Assembly: GCA_963205115.1 (NCBI GenBank)
Contig: CAUJHV010000016.1
Span: 62,001 to 126,000, forward strand
Direction: 5' to 3'
Length of the DNA: 64,000 nucleotides
Origin: Pseudomonadota bacterium
GTDB lineage: Bacteria; Pseudomonadota; Gammaproteobacteria; Burkholderiales; Burkholderiaceae_C
A model generated the notes under the pieces. The model made no database searches and was not told where the DNA came from. It saw nothing but the letters and a program-made list of their open reading frames with translations. Positions 24,299 to 35,341 of this stretch are shown here, piece after piece. Position 1 is the first letter of the stretch, and each line of letters starts with the position of its first letter. The translations under genes were made by a program, and so were the position numbers.

Positions 24299-26755
24299 AT
24301 GAGCCTCTCGAACAGATACGAAGTCATCATCGTCGGCGGCGGCATCGTCGGCTGCTCCATCGCCTATCACCTGGCCAAGCTGGGCATCACCGACGTGCTG
24401 CTGCTGGAGCGCCGCCAGCTCACCTGCGGCACCACATGGCACGCCGCCGGCCTGGTGCCGCAGCTGCGCGCCACGCGCACGCTCACCGAACTGGCCAAAT
24501 ACACCAGCGAGCTGTTGAAAACACTGGAAGCCGAAACCGGCCAGGCCACCGGCTTCAAGCAGAACGGCAGCATCGGCGTGGCCTTGTCCGAGGCGCGCTT
24601 CGAGGAATTCAAGCGCACCGGCGCGATGGGCCGGGCCTTCGGCGTGGCGGTGGAATACCTGTCGCCGCGCGAGGTGCTCGACCGCTACCCGCACCTGGAC
24701 GGGCGCGACATCGTCGGCGGCATCTGGACGCCCAACGACGGGCAGACCAACCCGGTCGACACGACCATGGCCTACGCCAAGGGCGCGCGGCAGCGTGGCG
24801 TGAGCCTTGTCGAGCAGGCGGAGGTCACGCAGATCCTGGTCGAGAACGGGCGCGCCGTCGGCGTGCGCTGCCGCCACGACGGCGTCGAAGGCGAGATCCG
24901 CGCCGGCACGGTCGTGCTGGCCGCGGGCATGTGGAGCGCGCAACTCGGCCGCCCGCTGGGCCTGCGCCTGCCGCTGCAGGCGGCCGAGCACTACTACATC
25001 GTCACCGAGACCATTCCCGGCCTGCCGCGCGACCTGCCGGTGCTGCGCGTGCCTGACGAGTGGTCCTACGTGAAGGAAGACGCAGGCAAGCTGCTGCTGG
25101 GCGCCTTCGAGCCCGTGGCCAAACCCTGGGCGCTGAACGGCATCCCGCAGGACTTCTGCTTCGACGAACTGCCGGTGGACCACGAGCACCTCGAGCCGGT
25201 GCTCGACAAGGCCTTGCAGCGCCTGCCCGTGCTGCAGCACACCGGCATCGCGACCTGGTTCAACGGCCCCGAGAGCTTCACGCCGGACGACCGCTACCTG
25301 CTGGGCGAAACCGCGGAGCTGCGCGACCTGTTCGTGGCCTGCGGCTTCAACTCCATCGGCATCCAGAGTTCCGGCGGTGCGGGCAAGGTGCTGGCCGAGT
25401 GGATCCGCGACCGCCGCGCGCCCATCGACCTGCCCGGCATGGACGTGCAACGCATGCACCCGGTGCAGGGCACACGCGCCTACCTGGCCGACCGCACGAC
25501 CGAGTCGCTGGGCCTGCTCTACCAGATGCACTGGCCCTTCCGCCAAGTCGAGAGCGCACGCGGGGCGCGCCGCACGGTCTTCCACGACCGCCTGCTGGCG
25601 CAGGGCGCGTGCATGGGCGAACTCTCCGGATGGGAGCGTGCCAACTGGTATGCGCAGCCGGGCTCGTCACCGGCCTACGTCTACAGCTTCGGGCGCCAGA
25701 ACTGGTTCGAACACACGGCCGCCGAATGCCGCGCCGTGCGCGACCGCGTCGCGCTGTTCGACCAGAGTTCGATGGCCAAATTCCTGGTGCAGGGCCGCGA
25801 TGCCTGTACTTTGCTCAACCGCCTGTGCACGGCCGACGTGGACGTCGCGCTGGGCCGCGTGGTCTACACGCAGTGGCTGGACGAACGCGGCGGCATCGTG
25901 GCCGACCTGACGGTCACACGCCTGGCCGCAGACCGCTTCCTCGTCGTGACCTCGGTGTCCTCGCACATCCATGACCTGGCCTGGCTGCAGGCGCACATCC
26001 AGCCCGACCTGTTCTGCACCGTCACCGACGTGACCACCGGCTGGGCGCTGCTGGGCGTGATGGGCCCGAACGCGCGGGCCCTGCTGCAGCAGGTCAGCGG
26101 CGAGGACCTGTCCAACGAAGCCTTTCCCTTCGCCACCAGCCGCGAGATCGAGATCGGCTACGGCATCCTGCGCGCGCAGCGCATCACCTACGTGGGCGAG
26201 CTCGGCTGGGAGCTGTACATCCCCCAGGACGTCGCCCTGCACGTCTTCGAACGGTTGATGGACGCCGGCCCGGCACACGGCCTGGCGCTGGCCGGCTTCC
26301 ACGCGATGAATGCCTGCCGCACCGAAAAGGGCTACCGGCACTGGGGCCACGACATCGGCATCGACGACAGCCCGGCCGAAGCCGGCCTGTCCTTCACCTG
26401 CGCGCTGGACAAGCCCGGCGGCTTCATCGGGCGCGAGGCCGTGCTGCGCCAGAAGGCCGCCGGCACGCCGCACAAGCGGCTGCTGCAGTTCAAGCTGGCC
26501 GACCCCCAGGAACTGCTGACGCACGAAGAGCCGATCTTTGCCGATGGCCAGCCGGTGGGTGTGATCACCTCGGGCATGTACGGCCACCGCGTGGAGGCTT
26601 CGCTGGGCATGGGTTATGTGCGCCAGTCGCACCCGGTGACGGCCGACTGGGTGGCCGCCACGCGATTCGAGATTGGCGTGGGCGACCGTCGCGTACCGGC
26701 ACAGGCGCAGCTGGGGCCGTGGTACGACCCTCGCAACGAGCGGGTGCGCAGCTGA
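24299..26755 (+). CDS. Dimethylglycine/sarcosine dehydrogenase-like flavoprotein with GcvT domain
   Basis: An 818-residue protein with an N-terminal FAD-dependent oxidoreductase domain and a C-terminal aminomethyltransferase (GcvT) half. The dinucleotide fold GGGIVG begins at residue 13. TTWHAAG at about 46-52 contains His48, at the position used for covalent FAD attachment in dimethylglycine dehydrogenase. The GcvT part (about 430-815) would bind tetrahydrofolate and capture the released one-carbon unit. The expected reaction is oxidative N-demethylation of an N-methylated amino acid. It ends in a TGATG overlap with the regulator. Confidence 0.88.
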   Translation: MSLSNRYEVIIVGGGIVGCSIAYHLAKLGITDVLLLERRQLTCGTTWHAAGLVPQLRATRTLTELAKYTSELLKTLEAETGQATGFKQNGSIGVALSEARFEEFKRTGAMGRAFGVAVEYLSPREVLDRYPHLDGRDIVGGIWTPNDGQTNPVDTTMAYAKGARQRGVSLVEQAEVTQILVENGRAVGVRCRHDGVEGEIRAGTVVLAAGMWSAQLGRPLGLRLPLQAAEHYYIVTETIPGLPRDLPVLRVPDEWSYVKEDAGKLLLGAFEPVAKPWALNGIPQDFCFDELPVDHEHLEPVLDKALQRLPVLQHTGIATWFNGPESFTPDDRYLLGETAELRDLFVACGFNSIGIQSSGGAGKVLAEWIRDRRAPIDLPGMDVQRMHPVQGTRAYLADRTTESLGLLYQMHWPFRQVESARGARRTVFHDRLLAQGACMGELSGWERANWYAQPGSSPAYVYSFGRQNWFEHTAAECRAVRDRVALFDQSSMAKFLVQGRDACTLLNRLCTADVDVALGRVVYTQWLDERGGIVADLTVTRLAADRFLVVTSVSSHIHDLAWLQAHIQPDLFCTVTDVTTGWALLGVMGPNARALLQQVSGEDLSNEAFPFATSREIEIGYGILRAQRITYVGELGWELYIPQDVALHVFERLMDAGPAHGLALAGFHAMNACRTEKGYRHWGHDIGIDDSPAEAGLSFTCALDKPGGFIGREAVLRQKAAGTPHKRLLQFKLADPQELLTHEEPIFADGQPVGVITSGMYGHRVEASLGMGYVRQSHPVTADWVAATRFEIGVGDRRVPAQAQLGPWYDPRNERVRS

Positions 26756-27480
26756 TGGCCGGCAAGCCGCTTCGCGATGTCCCGGCGCCCAAGCGCGGCG
26801 CCGCGGGCTCAGCCGCGCGCCGCCGTTCGGCCGCGGCACAGCCGCCCGCGCCATCGACGGCCGCGCTGCCTGCGGCAGCCGCCCCGGCCACCCCGGCCGC
26901 GGCACCCAGCGCGCGCCGGGTCAACCACCAGCTGGGCCACCAGATCCGCGACCTGCGCCGCGCCAAGGGCATGACGATCCCGCAGCTGGCCGCGCAGATC
27001 GACCGATCCGTCGGCTGGCTCAGCCAGACCGAGCGGGGCCTGTCCGAAGTCAGCATTGCCGCGCTGCACCAGATCGCCACGGCGCTGGATGTGCAGGTGT
27101 CCTGGTTCTTCGGACAGGGCGCGGCGCCGCCGCCCGAGGAGCTGGGCCTGGTGCTGCGTCGTGCCAACCGGCGCACGCTGGATTTCCACGGCAGCGGCGT
27201 GCACGAGGAGATGCTCAGCCCCAGCCTGTCGGGCCAGTTGCTGCTCGTGGAGACCACCTTCGCGCCCGGCGCCAGCACCGGCGACCGCGACCGCGAGCGG
27301 CGCGGCGAAGAAGCCGGCGTGGTGCTGTCGGGCCGCCTGGAACTGCGCCTGGACGGCCGCACGCTGCTGCTGGAAGCCGGCGACAGCTTTTCCTTCAACC
27401 GACGCGGGCCGCACCGTTGCCACAACCCCGGCACCGAACCCTGCGTCGTGCTGTGGGTGATCACGCCCCCGTCCTACTGA
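26755..27480 (+). CDS. XRE-family regulator with cupin domain
   Basis: A 241-residue regulator. A disordered Ala/Pro/Arg-rich N-terminus (about 1-55) precedes a helix-turn-helix domain (about 60-120: MTIPQLAAQIDRSVGWLSQTERG) and a C-terminal cupin (about 150-238) that probably senses the substrate or product. This PuuR-like layout is common for regulators of amine and amino-acid catabolism. Its ATG overlaps the flavoprotein stop. It is the likely ligand of the inverted repeat at 20367-20393. Confidence 0.85.
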   Translation: MAGKPLRDVPAPKRGAAGSAARRRSAAAQPPAPSTAALPAAAAPATPAAAPSARRVNHQLGHQIRDLRRAKGMTIPQLAAQIDRSVGWLSQTERGLSEVSIAALHQIATALDVQVSWFFGQGAAPPPEELGLVLRRANRRTLDFHGSGVHEEMLSPSLSGQLLLVETTFAPGASTGDRDRERRGEEAGVVLSGRLELRLDGRTLLLEAGDSFSFNRRGPHRCHNPGTEPCVVLWVITPPSY

Positions 27481-27593
27481 GTCACGCAGATGAGCCCCGC
27501 AGCAGTACCTAGCGATCTGTCCCAATTGCCAGACCCCGCCGTGTCACCGATGCTGCCGCGCGTCGCCCCTTTTTCCCCCGCGATGGAGATTTC

Positions 27594-29174
27594 ATGAACG
27601 CTTTCGACCGCCGCCGATTCCTGCAAGCCAGCTCTGCCGGGCTGATGTCCTGGCCACTGGCCACCTGGGCCCAAGCCGCCCGAGGCGGCGTGCTCGTGAT
27701 CGGCACCACCCAGCGCCCGCGCCACCTCAACAGCGCCGTGCAAAGCGGCATCGCCACGATGTTCCCGGCCGCGCAGCTGTTTGCCTCGCCGCTGCGCATG
27801 GGCGCGGACTGGAAGCCGCAGCCCTACCTGGCCGAACGCTTCGAGCTCTCGGCCGACAACCGCAGCGTGGCACTCACGCTGCGCAAGGACGCGGTTTTCC
27901 ACGATGGCCGGCCCATCACCAGCGAGGACATCAAGTTCTCGATCGAGACCATCCGCGACCACCACCCGTTCAAGAGCATGTATGCGCCGGTCAACGCGGT
28001 CACCATCGACGGCCCGCAGCGTGCCGTGGTGCGCCTGTCCGAGCCGCACCCCGCGCTGCTGCTGGCGATGAGCACCTCGCTGACGCCCATCATCCCCAAG
28101 CACATCTTCGGCGACGGCACCGACCCCAAGGTGCACCCGCGCAATGCCAACCCGGTGGGCAGCGGGCCGTTCAAGCTGGTGGAGTTCAAGCCCGGCGAAC
28201 ACACCATCATGGAGCGCTTCGACAAGTTCTTCCTGAAGGACGCGCCGCGCCTGGACCGCATCATCTTCAAGGAATACAAGGACCCGTCGAGCCTGCTGCT
28301 AGCCTTCGAACGCGGCGAGGTCGACATCCACCAGGGCCTGCTGGACCCGCGCGAGATCGAACGTGCGAAGAAGATCCCCGGCGCCACGATCGTCAGCGGC
28401 GCCGCTCCGGCCGTCGGCCCGCTGGTCTGGCTGGCCTTCAACACCAAGAACCCCAAGCTGGCCGATGTGCGTGTGCGCCAGGCCATCGCCTACGCCATCG
28501 ACAAGAAGACCCTGATCGATTCGCTGCTGGGTGGCGTACACAAGCGCAGCACCGGGCCCCTGGCCAATGGCAGCCCCTTCCATGCCGCGGATGTCGAACG
28601 TTATGACTTCAACCTGGCCAAGGCCAACCAGCTGCTGGATGCGGCGGGCCTGAAGCCCGGCGCCAACGGCATGCGGCTGGCGCTCGAGCTCGACGGGTTG
28701 CCCAGCGTGCCCGACATCAAGACGGCGCAGGAGTACCTCAAGCCCTCGCTGGCCAAGATCGGCATCGACGTCACGCTGCGCGTGGCGCCTGATTTCCCCA
28801 CCTGGGCACGCCGCGTCGCCAGCCTGCAATTCGAGATGACGCTGGACAGCGTGTGGAACTGGGGCGATCCGGTCATCGGCGTGCACCGCACCTGGCTGAG
28901 CAGCAACATCCGCCCGGGCGTGATCTGGTCCAACACCCAGAGCTACAGCAACCCCAAGGTCGATGCGCTGCTGGCCGACGCGGGCCGCGAGATGAACGTC
29001 GCGCGCCGCAAGACGCTCTACCAGGAGGCGCAGAAGCTCATCGTCGCCGACTGCCCCGTGGCCTTCCTCTACGAGTGGTCGTTCCACGAGGGCTACCTGG
29101 CCAAGGTGCAGCAGCCGCCGCGCGGCATCTGGGGCCTGTCGGACGCGCTCGTCGACATCGGCGTCAAGAGCTGA
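27594..29174 (+). CDS. Peptide-type ABC substrate-binding protein 2 (Tat-type signal)
   Basis: Second family 5 binding protein of the locus (526 aa), paralogous to the one at 22374. Its N-terminus MNAFDRRRFLQAS has a twin-arginine motif and a signal cleavage site near TWAQA, whereas its paralogue has an ordinary Sec signal. GGAG precedes the ATG. It directly precedes the dppBCDF-like genes (23-bp gap) and is therefore the main receptor for that transporter. There are 113 bp after the regulator gene, enough for a second promoter. Confidence 0.87.
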   Translation: MNAFDRRRFLQASSAGLMSWPLATWAQAARGGVLVIGTTQRPRHLNSAVQSGIATMFPAAQLFASPLRMGADWKPQPYLAERFELSADNRSVALTLRKDAVFHDGRPITSEDIKFSIETIRDHHPFKSMYAPVNAVTIDGPQRAVVRLSEPHPALLLAMSTSLTPIIPKHIFGDGTDPKVHPRNANPVGSGPFKLVEFKPGEHTIMERFDKFFLKDAPRLDRIIFKEYKDPSSLLLAFERGEVDIHQGLLDPREIERAKKIPGATIVSGAAPAVGPLVWLAFNTKNPKLADVRVRQAIAYAIDKKTLIDSLLGGVHKRSTGPLANGSPFHAADVERYDFNLAKANQLLDAAGLKPGANGMRLALELDGLPSVPDIKTAQEYLKPSLAKIGIDVTLRVAPDFPTWARRVASLQFEMTLDSVWNWGDPVIGVHRTWLSSNIRPGVIWSNTQSYSNPKVDALLADAGREMNVARRKTLYQEAQKLIVADCPVAFLYEWSFHEGYLAKVQQPPRGIWGLSDALVDIGVKS

Positions 29175-29197
29175 CCCGCCCCCGGCAGCAGCACGGC

Positions 29198-30178
29198 ATG
29201 TACGGCACGGCACTGGCGATTGCACGCCGCCTGGCACTGGCCTTCGGGCTGGTGCTGGCCGTGCTGGCCGTCAACTTCACGCTGATCCACGCGGCACCGG
29301 GCGATCCGGCGCAGGTCATCGCCGGCGAGATGGGCGGCGCGGACGAAGCGGCGATGACCGCCATCCGCAAGGCCTACGGCCTGGACCGCCCGCTGCCGGT
29401 GCAGTTCGTCACCTACATCGGAAAGAGCCTGCAGGGTGACCTGGGCACGAGCTACGCCTACAACCGGCCGGTGTCGGGCTTGATCCTGGACCGCCTGTGG
29501 CCCACCGTGCTGCTGGTGGCCACCTCGCTGAGCATGGCCATCGTGCTGGGCACGCTGCTGGGCGTGTGGGCCAGCCGGCGGCCGGACAGCGTGGGCAGCG
29601 GCGCGGTCACCATCTTCTCGCTGGTGGGTTATTCGATGCCGGCGTTCTGGACCGGCATCCTGCTGGTCATCCTGTTCGGCAAGGTCTGGCCCATCATGCC
29701 CATCGCCGGCATGCGCGACGTGCGGATGATGGGCGCGGGTGCCTGGACCAACGCCCTGGACGTGGCCCACCACCTGGTGCTGCCGGCCCTGACGCTGGGC
29801 ATCATCTACCTGGCGCAATACAGCCGCCTGGCGCGCACCAGCATGCTCGAAGTGCTGGGCAGCGACTACATCCGCACCGCGCGTGCCAAGGGCCTGGGCG
29901 AGGCGCGCGTGACCTTCAAGCACGCGCTGCGCAACGCGCTGATGCCCATCGTCACCATCGCCGGCCTGCAGTTCGGCAACCTGATTTCCGGCGCGGTGCT
30001 GGTGGAAACCGTGTTCTCCTGGCCGGGCCTGGGCACGCTGGCGCTGGACGCCATCCTGGGCCGCGACTACCCCACGCTGCTGGGCGTACTGACCTGGTCA
30101 GCCCTGCTGGTGATCGTGGCCAATCTGCTGACCGACCTGAGCTACCGCTGGATCGACCCGCGGCTGCGTGGACGATGA
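29198..30178 (+). CDS. Peptide-type ABC transporter permease (DppB-like)
   Basis: Inner-membrane permease of the DppB/OppB type, 326 residues, six predicted helices. The N-terminal signature [17 protein letters not shown] and the coupling loop [24 protein letters not shown] are typical. The ATG at 29198 is chosen because upstream frame lies in the preceding gene. It overlaps the next permease by 4 bp (ATGA). Confidence 0.9.
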   Translation: MYGTALAIARRLALAFGLVLAVLAVNFTLIHAAPGDPAQVIAGEMGGADEAAMTAIRKAYGLDRPLPVQFVTYIGKSLQGDLGTSYAYNRPVSGLILDRLWPTVLLVATSLSMAIVLGTLLGVWASRRPDSVGSGAVTIFSLVGYSMPAFWTGILLVILFGKVWPIMPIAGMRDVRMMGAGAWTNALDVAHHLVLPALTLGIIYLAQYSRLARTSMLEVLGSDYIRTARAKGLGEARVTFKHALRNALMPIVTIAGLQFGNLISGAVLVETVFSWPGLGTLALDAILGRDYPTLLGVLTWSALLVIVANLLTDLSYRWIDPRLRGR

Positions 30179-31073
30179 ACAACCCTGCCACCCTGAATCC
30201 CGCCGCCGCGCCGCCGCCGGAGGCCATCGAGGTCCTCTCGCCCTGGCGCGAGGGCTGGCGTGTCTTCCGCAGCAACAAGGCCGCACTGGTGGGCCTGATT
30301 GCGCTCTCGGCCGTCGTGCTGATGATGGTCTTCGGGCCTTCGCTGTACGGCGTGGGCGCGATGGACATCGTCGCCGGCCCGTTCGTGCCGCCCTTCGAGC
30401 AATCGCAGGTCATGCTGGGCACCGACTACCTCGGGCGCGACGTGCTGGCCGGCATCCTGATCGGCGGCCGCGCCACCGTGATGGTCGGCCTGGCGGCCGC
30501 GGCCATCGCCGTGACGCTGGGCATCACCATCGGCGCGCTGGCCGGCTTCTTCGGCGGCTGGGTCGACACCGCGCTGTCGCGCGTGACCGAGCTCTTCCAG
30601 GTGCTGCCAGCGCTGCTCTTTGCGATGGTGCTGGTCACGCTGTTCACGCCTTCGCTGCAGGTGGTGGTGCTGGCCATCGGGCTGGTGGCCTGGACGGGCA
30701 CGGCCCGCCTGGCGCGCGCCGAATTCATGCGACTCAAAGGCATGGAATTCGCGCAGGCCGCGCGCTCCATGGGTGCCGGCCCGCTGCGGCTGATGGCCCG
30801 CGAGATCCTGCCCAATGCGCTGCCGCCGCTGGTGGTGTCGGCCTCGCTGATCGTCGGGGCGGCCATCCTGTTCGAAGCCGGCCTGAGCTTCCTGGGCCTG
30901 TCCGACCCCAACGTGATGAGCTGGGGCCTGATGATCGGCAGCAACCGCCGCAACATCCTCGAATGCTGGTGGGCCGTGACCTTCCCGGGCGCGGCCATCT
31001 TCCTCACGGTGCTCTCGGTCAGCCTGATCGGCGACGGCCTGAACGACGCCTTCAACCCGCGCATGCACCTGCG

Positions 31074-31077
<4 letters not shown>
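30175..31077 (+). CDS. Peptide-type ABC transporter permease (DppC-like)
   Basis: Second permease (300 aa). A cytoplasmic N-terminus with the OppC_N-type helix ([13 protein letters not shown]) is followed by [19 protein letters not shown], the DppC hallmark, and a coupling loop [24 protein letters not shown]. Partner of the DppB-like permease. ATGA overlaps occur at both ends. Confidence 0.9.
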
Positions 31078-32137
<1,060 letters not shown>

Positions 32138-32138
<1 letters not shown>

Positions 32139-33163
32139 TGTCCGACATCCAGCCAAAGGCACCGCTGCTGAAGGTCCAGGACCTGCAGGTGCATTTCCCG
32201 ATGGGCGGCGGCTTGTTCCACCGCTCGCGCGGCTCCGTCAAGGCGGTGGACGGCGTGAGTTTCGAGGTGCCACGCGGCACCACCTTCGGCATCGTCGGCG
32301 AGAGCGGCTCGGGCAAGACCACCACGGCCCTGGCGGTGATGCGCCTGGTCAAGCACACGGGCGGGCACATCCGGCTGGGCGACACCGACATCGGCGAAGC
32401 CCAGGGCGAAGCCTTGCGCAGCCAGCGCCACCGCTTCCAGATGGTCTTCCAGGACCCCTATGCCTCGCTGAACCCGCGCCGGCGCGTGGGCGATGCCGTG
32501 CGCGACGCCATGGCGCTGCTGAATACCGGCACGCCGGCCGAACGCCCGGCGCGTGTGCGCGAGCTGTTCGCCGCCGTGGGTCTGCGGCCCGAGCAGGAAC
32601 AGCTCTTCCCGCACCAGTTCAGCGGCGGCCAGCGCCAGCGCATCGTGCTGGCGCGCGCGCTGGCGGCGCAGCCCGAGCTGCTGGTCTGTGATGAACCCGT
32701 CTCGGCACTGGACGTGGCCATCCAGGCCCAAATCCTCAACCTCATGCAACGGCTGCAGCGCGAGCTGGGCCTGACCTACCTGTTCATCTCGCACGACCTG
32801 GGCGTGGTGCGCCACATGTGCGACCGCGTGGCCGTGATGTACCTGGGTGTGATCGTCGAGATGGCGGACCGCCGCACGCTGTTCGAGCGCCCGCTGCACC
32901 CCTACACCGTGGCGCTGTGGTCGGCCGCGCCGAGCTTCGACCCGCGCCAGCGCGGCCGCGGCCGGCGCATCCGGCTGGCCGGTGATCCGCCCAGCCCCAT
33001 CCACCTGCCCAGCGGCTGCCGTTTTGCGGGCCGTTGCCCGGCGGCCGAACCGGCCTGCAGCCAGAGTGAACCACCGCTCACCGAGGTCAGCCCGGGCCAC
33101 TGGGTGCGCTGCCGGCGCATCACCGTGACCGCCGACGGGCCGCAGCCCGTGCCGATGGGCTGA
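32138..33163 (+). CDS. Peptide-type ABC transporter ATPase (DppF-like)
   Basis: Second ATPase (341 aa) completing the BCDF set. Walker [10 protein letters not shown], signature FSGGQRQR and Walker [13 protein letters not shown] are intact, and the C-terminus carries the Cys-containing [14 protein letters not shown] segment. No further gene of the locus follows; 142 bp separate it from kup. Confidence 0.9.
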
Positions 33164-33305
33164 CAAGTCCCTGGCCGCGGCCCGCCTCGGCGGCACCGCC
33201 GCCGGCTGTCCGGCATCCCTGCTGCCAGTGCGTTCACCGCCGGGCCACCGAGCGCGACCGCCTGGCTTCAGGCATGGTGCGGGTCTGCCAAGCTCCGCGC
33301 CAGCG

Positions 33306-35228
33306 ATGACTGCGCCTGCATCCCCGTCGAGTGCCGCCACGCCGGCGCCAGCGGGCACGCATGCCCGCCGGCAGGGCCTGGGCGCCGTGACCTTGGCCGC
33401 CATCGGCGTGGTCTACGGCGACATCGGCACCAGCCCGCTGTACACGATGAAGGCGATCTTCGCGCCGCACACGGGCGTGACGCTCAACCATCCGCACATC
33501 GTCGGCGCCGTCTCGACCATCTTCTGGGCCTTGATGCTGGTGGTGACGCTGAAGTACGTCATCCTCATCCTGCGCGCGGACAACAACGGCGAAGGCGGCG
33601 GCCTGGCCCTCACCGCGCTGGCCAGCATGGCCGTGCACGACCGGCCGCGCCTGCGCCAGGCGCTGCTGCTGCTGGGTGTCTTCGGCGCCGCGCTGTTCTA
33701 TGGCGACAGCGTCATCACGCCGGCCATCTCGGTGCTCGGTGCGGTCGAGGGGCTGGAAATCGCCACGCCCGCGCTGCGGCCCTTTGTCCTGCCGATCACG
33801 GTGGCCGTGCTGGCGGGCCTGTTCGCGCTGCAGCGCTTCGGCACGGCGGCGGTGGGGCGGCTGTTCGGGCCGGTGATCCTGCTGTGGTTTGTCGTGCTGG
33901 CCGGGGCCGGCCTGGTCCACGTGTGGCGGCAGCCGGCCATCCTGGCAGCATTGAACCCGCTGCAGGCCTGGCGTTTCCTCCACGGCCACGGCGTGTACGC
34001 GCTGGCGACCGTCGGCGCCGTGGTGCTGGCGCTCACCGGCGCCGAAGCGCTGTATGCGGACATGGGCCACTTCGGCCCCAAGCCCATCCGAATGGCCTGG
34101 ATGGGCCTCGTGCTGCCGGCGTTGGCCCTGAACTACATGGGCCAGGGCGCGCTGCTGATGCGCGACGCCGCATCGATCACCAACCCCTTCTACCGCCTGT
34201 TCCCCGACAGCTGGCTCATCGCGGCCATCGTGCTGGCCACGTTGGCGGCGATCATCGCCTCGCAGGCCGTGATCTCGGGCGCGTATTCGATGACACGCCA
34301 GGCCATGCTGCTGGGCTTCCTGCCGCGCATGACCACGCGCTTCACGTCCGCGCGGGAGGCCGGACAGATCTACATGCCGGCCGTGAATGCCGCGCTGCTG
34401 GCCGGCGTGCTGGCCGCGGTGCTGCACTTCGGCAGTTCGGCGGCGCTGGGCGCGGCCTACGGCATCGCCGTCACGCTGACCATGGCCATCACCACGGTGC
34501 TGACCTACTTCGTCATTCACGACGGCTGGCACATGAGCCGCAGCCTGGCGCTGGCCGCGACCGGCTTCTTCCTGGCCATCGACGCCATCCTCGTGGCCGG
34601 CTGTCTGATCAAGTTCTTCGACGGTGGCTGGTTCCCGCTGGCCCTGGGCCTGCTGATCTTCACCGCCATGAGCACCTGGCGCCGCGGGCGCGGGCTGCTG
34701 CTGGCGCGCATCCACCAGCAAGGCCAGGAGCTCAAGCCCTTCATCGAGTCGCTCGATCCGAAGTCGCTGCACCGCGTCGCGCGTGCGGCGGTCTATCCGG
34801 TGGCCGACCCGACCACCGTGCCGCAGGCCATGCTGCACAACATGAAGCACTTCCAGGTGATCCACGAGCGCAACGTGATCCTGACGGTGAATGTCAAAGA
34901 GGTGGCCTGGGTCCCGCTGGCGCAGCGCATCGAGGTGGAAAACCTGGGGCGCAACTTCTGGCTCGTGACGCTGCACTTCGGCTTCATGAACACACCCGAC
35001 GTGCCGGCCGCCCTGCCGCTGGCCGGATCGCACGGCCTGGAGCTCTCGGCCCTGGAGACCAGCTACTTCCTCAGCCGCGAGACCGTGGTGCCCACGCCCG
35101 GCCTGGGCATGGTGGCCTGGCGCGAGCACCTCTTCGCCACGATGAGCCGCAACGCCGGTGGTGTCGTCGAGTTCCTGCGGCTGCCCGACAACGCCGTGGT
35201 GGAGCTCGGCACGCGCGTGCAGATCTGA
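33306..35228 (+). CDS. kup: Low-affinity potassium transporter Kup
   Basis: H+/K+ symporter of the KUP/HAK family (640 aa) with twelve predicted helices in the first 430 residues. The family signature [14 protein letters not shown] lies at about residues 36-49. The C-terminal cytoplasmic domain has the usual FFLSRE-like motif, here [14 protein letters not shown] 33306 is chosen to give the normal short N-terminus; longer open frame back to 33228 lacks a ribosome site, and the chosen start also has only a weak one. Confidence 0.93.
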   Translation: MTAPASPSSAATPAPAGTHARRQGLGAVTLAAIGVVYGDIGTSPLYTMKAIFAPHTGVTLNHPHIVGAVSTIFWALMLVVTLKYVILILRADNNGEGGGLALTALASMAVHDRPRLRQALLLLGVFGAALFYGDSVITPAISVLGAVEGLEIATPALRPFVLPITVAVLAGLFALQRFGTAAVGRLFGPVILLWFVVLAGAGLVHVWRQPAILAALNPLQAWRFLHGHGVYALATVGAVVLALTGAEALYADMGHFGPKPIRMAWMGLVLPALALNYMGQGALLMRDAASITNPFYRLFPDSWLIAAIVLATLAAIIASQAVISGAYSMTRQAMLLGFLPRMTTRFTSAREAGQIYMPAVNAALLAGVLAAVLHFGSSAALGAAYGIAVTLTMAITTVLTYFVIHDGWHMSRSLALAATGFFLAIDAILVAGCLIKFFDGGWFPLALGLLIFTAMSTWRRGRGLLLARIHQQGQELKPFIESLDPKSLHRVARAAVYPVADPTTVPQAMLHNMKHFQVIHERNVILTVNVKEVAWVPLAQRIEVENLGRNFWLVTLHFGFMNTPDVPAALPLAGSHGLELSALETSYFLSRETVVPTPGLGMVAWREHLFATMSRNAGGVVEFLRLPDNAVVELGTRVQI

Positions 35229-35243
35229 GAAGGCCCGAGCGCA

Positions 35244-35276
35244 CGGCGACGCTGCCGCCGTAGGCCCGCGTCGCCG
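35244..35276 (+). terminator. Hairpin after kup
   Basis: CGGCGACGC (35244-35252) and GCGTCGCCG (35268-35276) form a perfect 9-bp G+C-rich stem with a 15-nt loop, 15 bp after the kup stop. No T-run follows, so it may stabilise the mRNA end or act with Rho. Confidence 0.4.
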
Positions 35277-35341
35277 CGGGGCCATGGGTCAGACCGGCTG
35301 ACGCCGCGGATCATGAGGGGCACACTTCGAGCTCCGGCCGC

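Noticed and set aside
33234..35285. 683-codon minus-strand open frame opposite kup
   Set aside because: Low-complexity His/Gln/Arg sequence caused by high G+C opposite a clear Kup gene.
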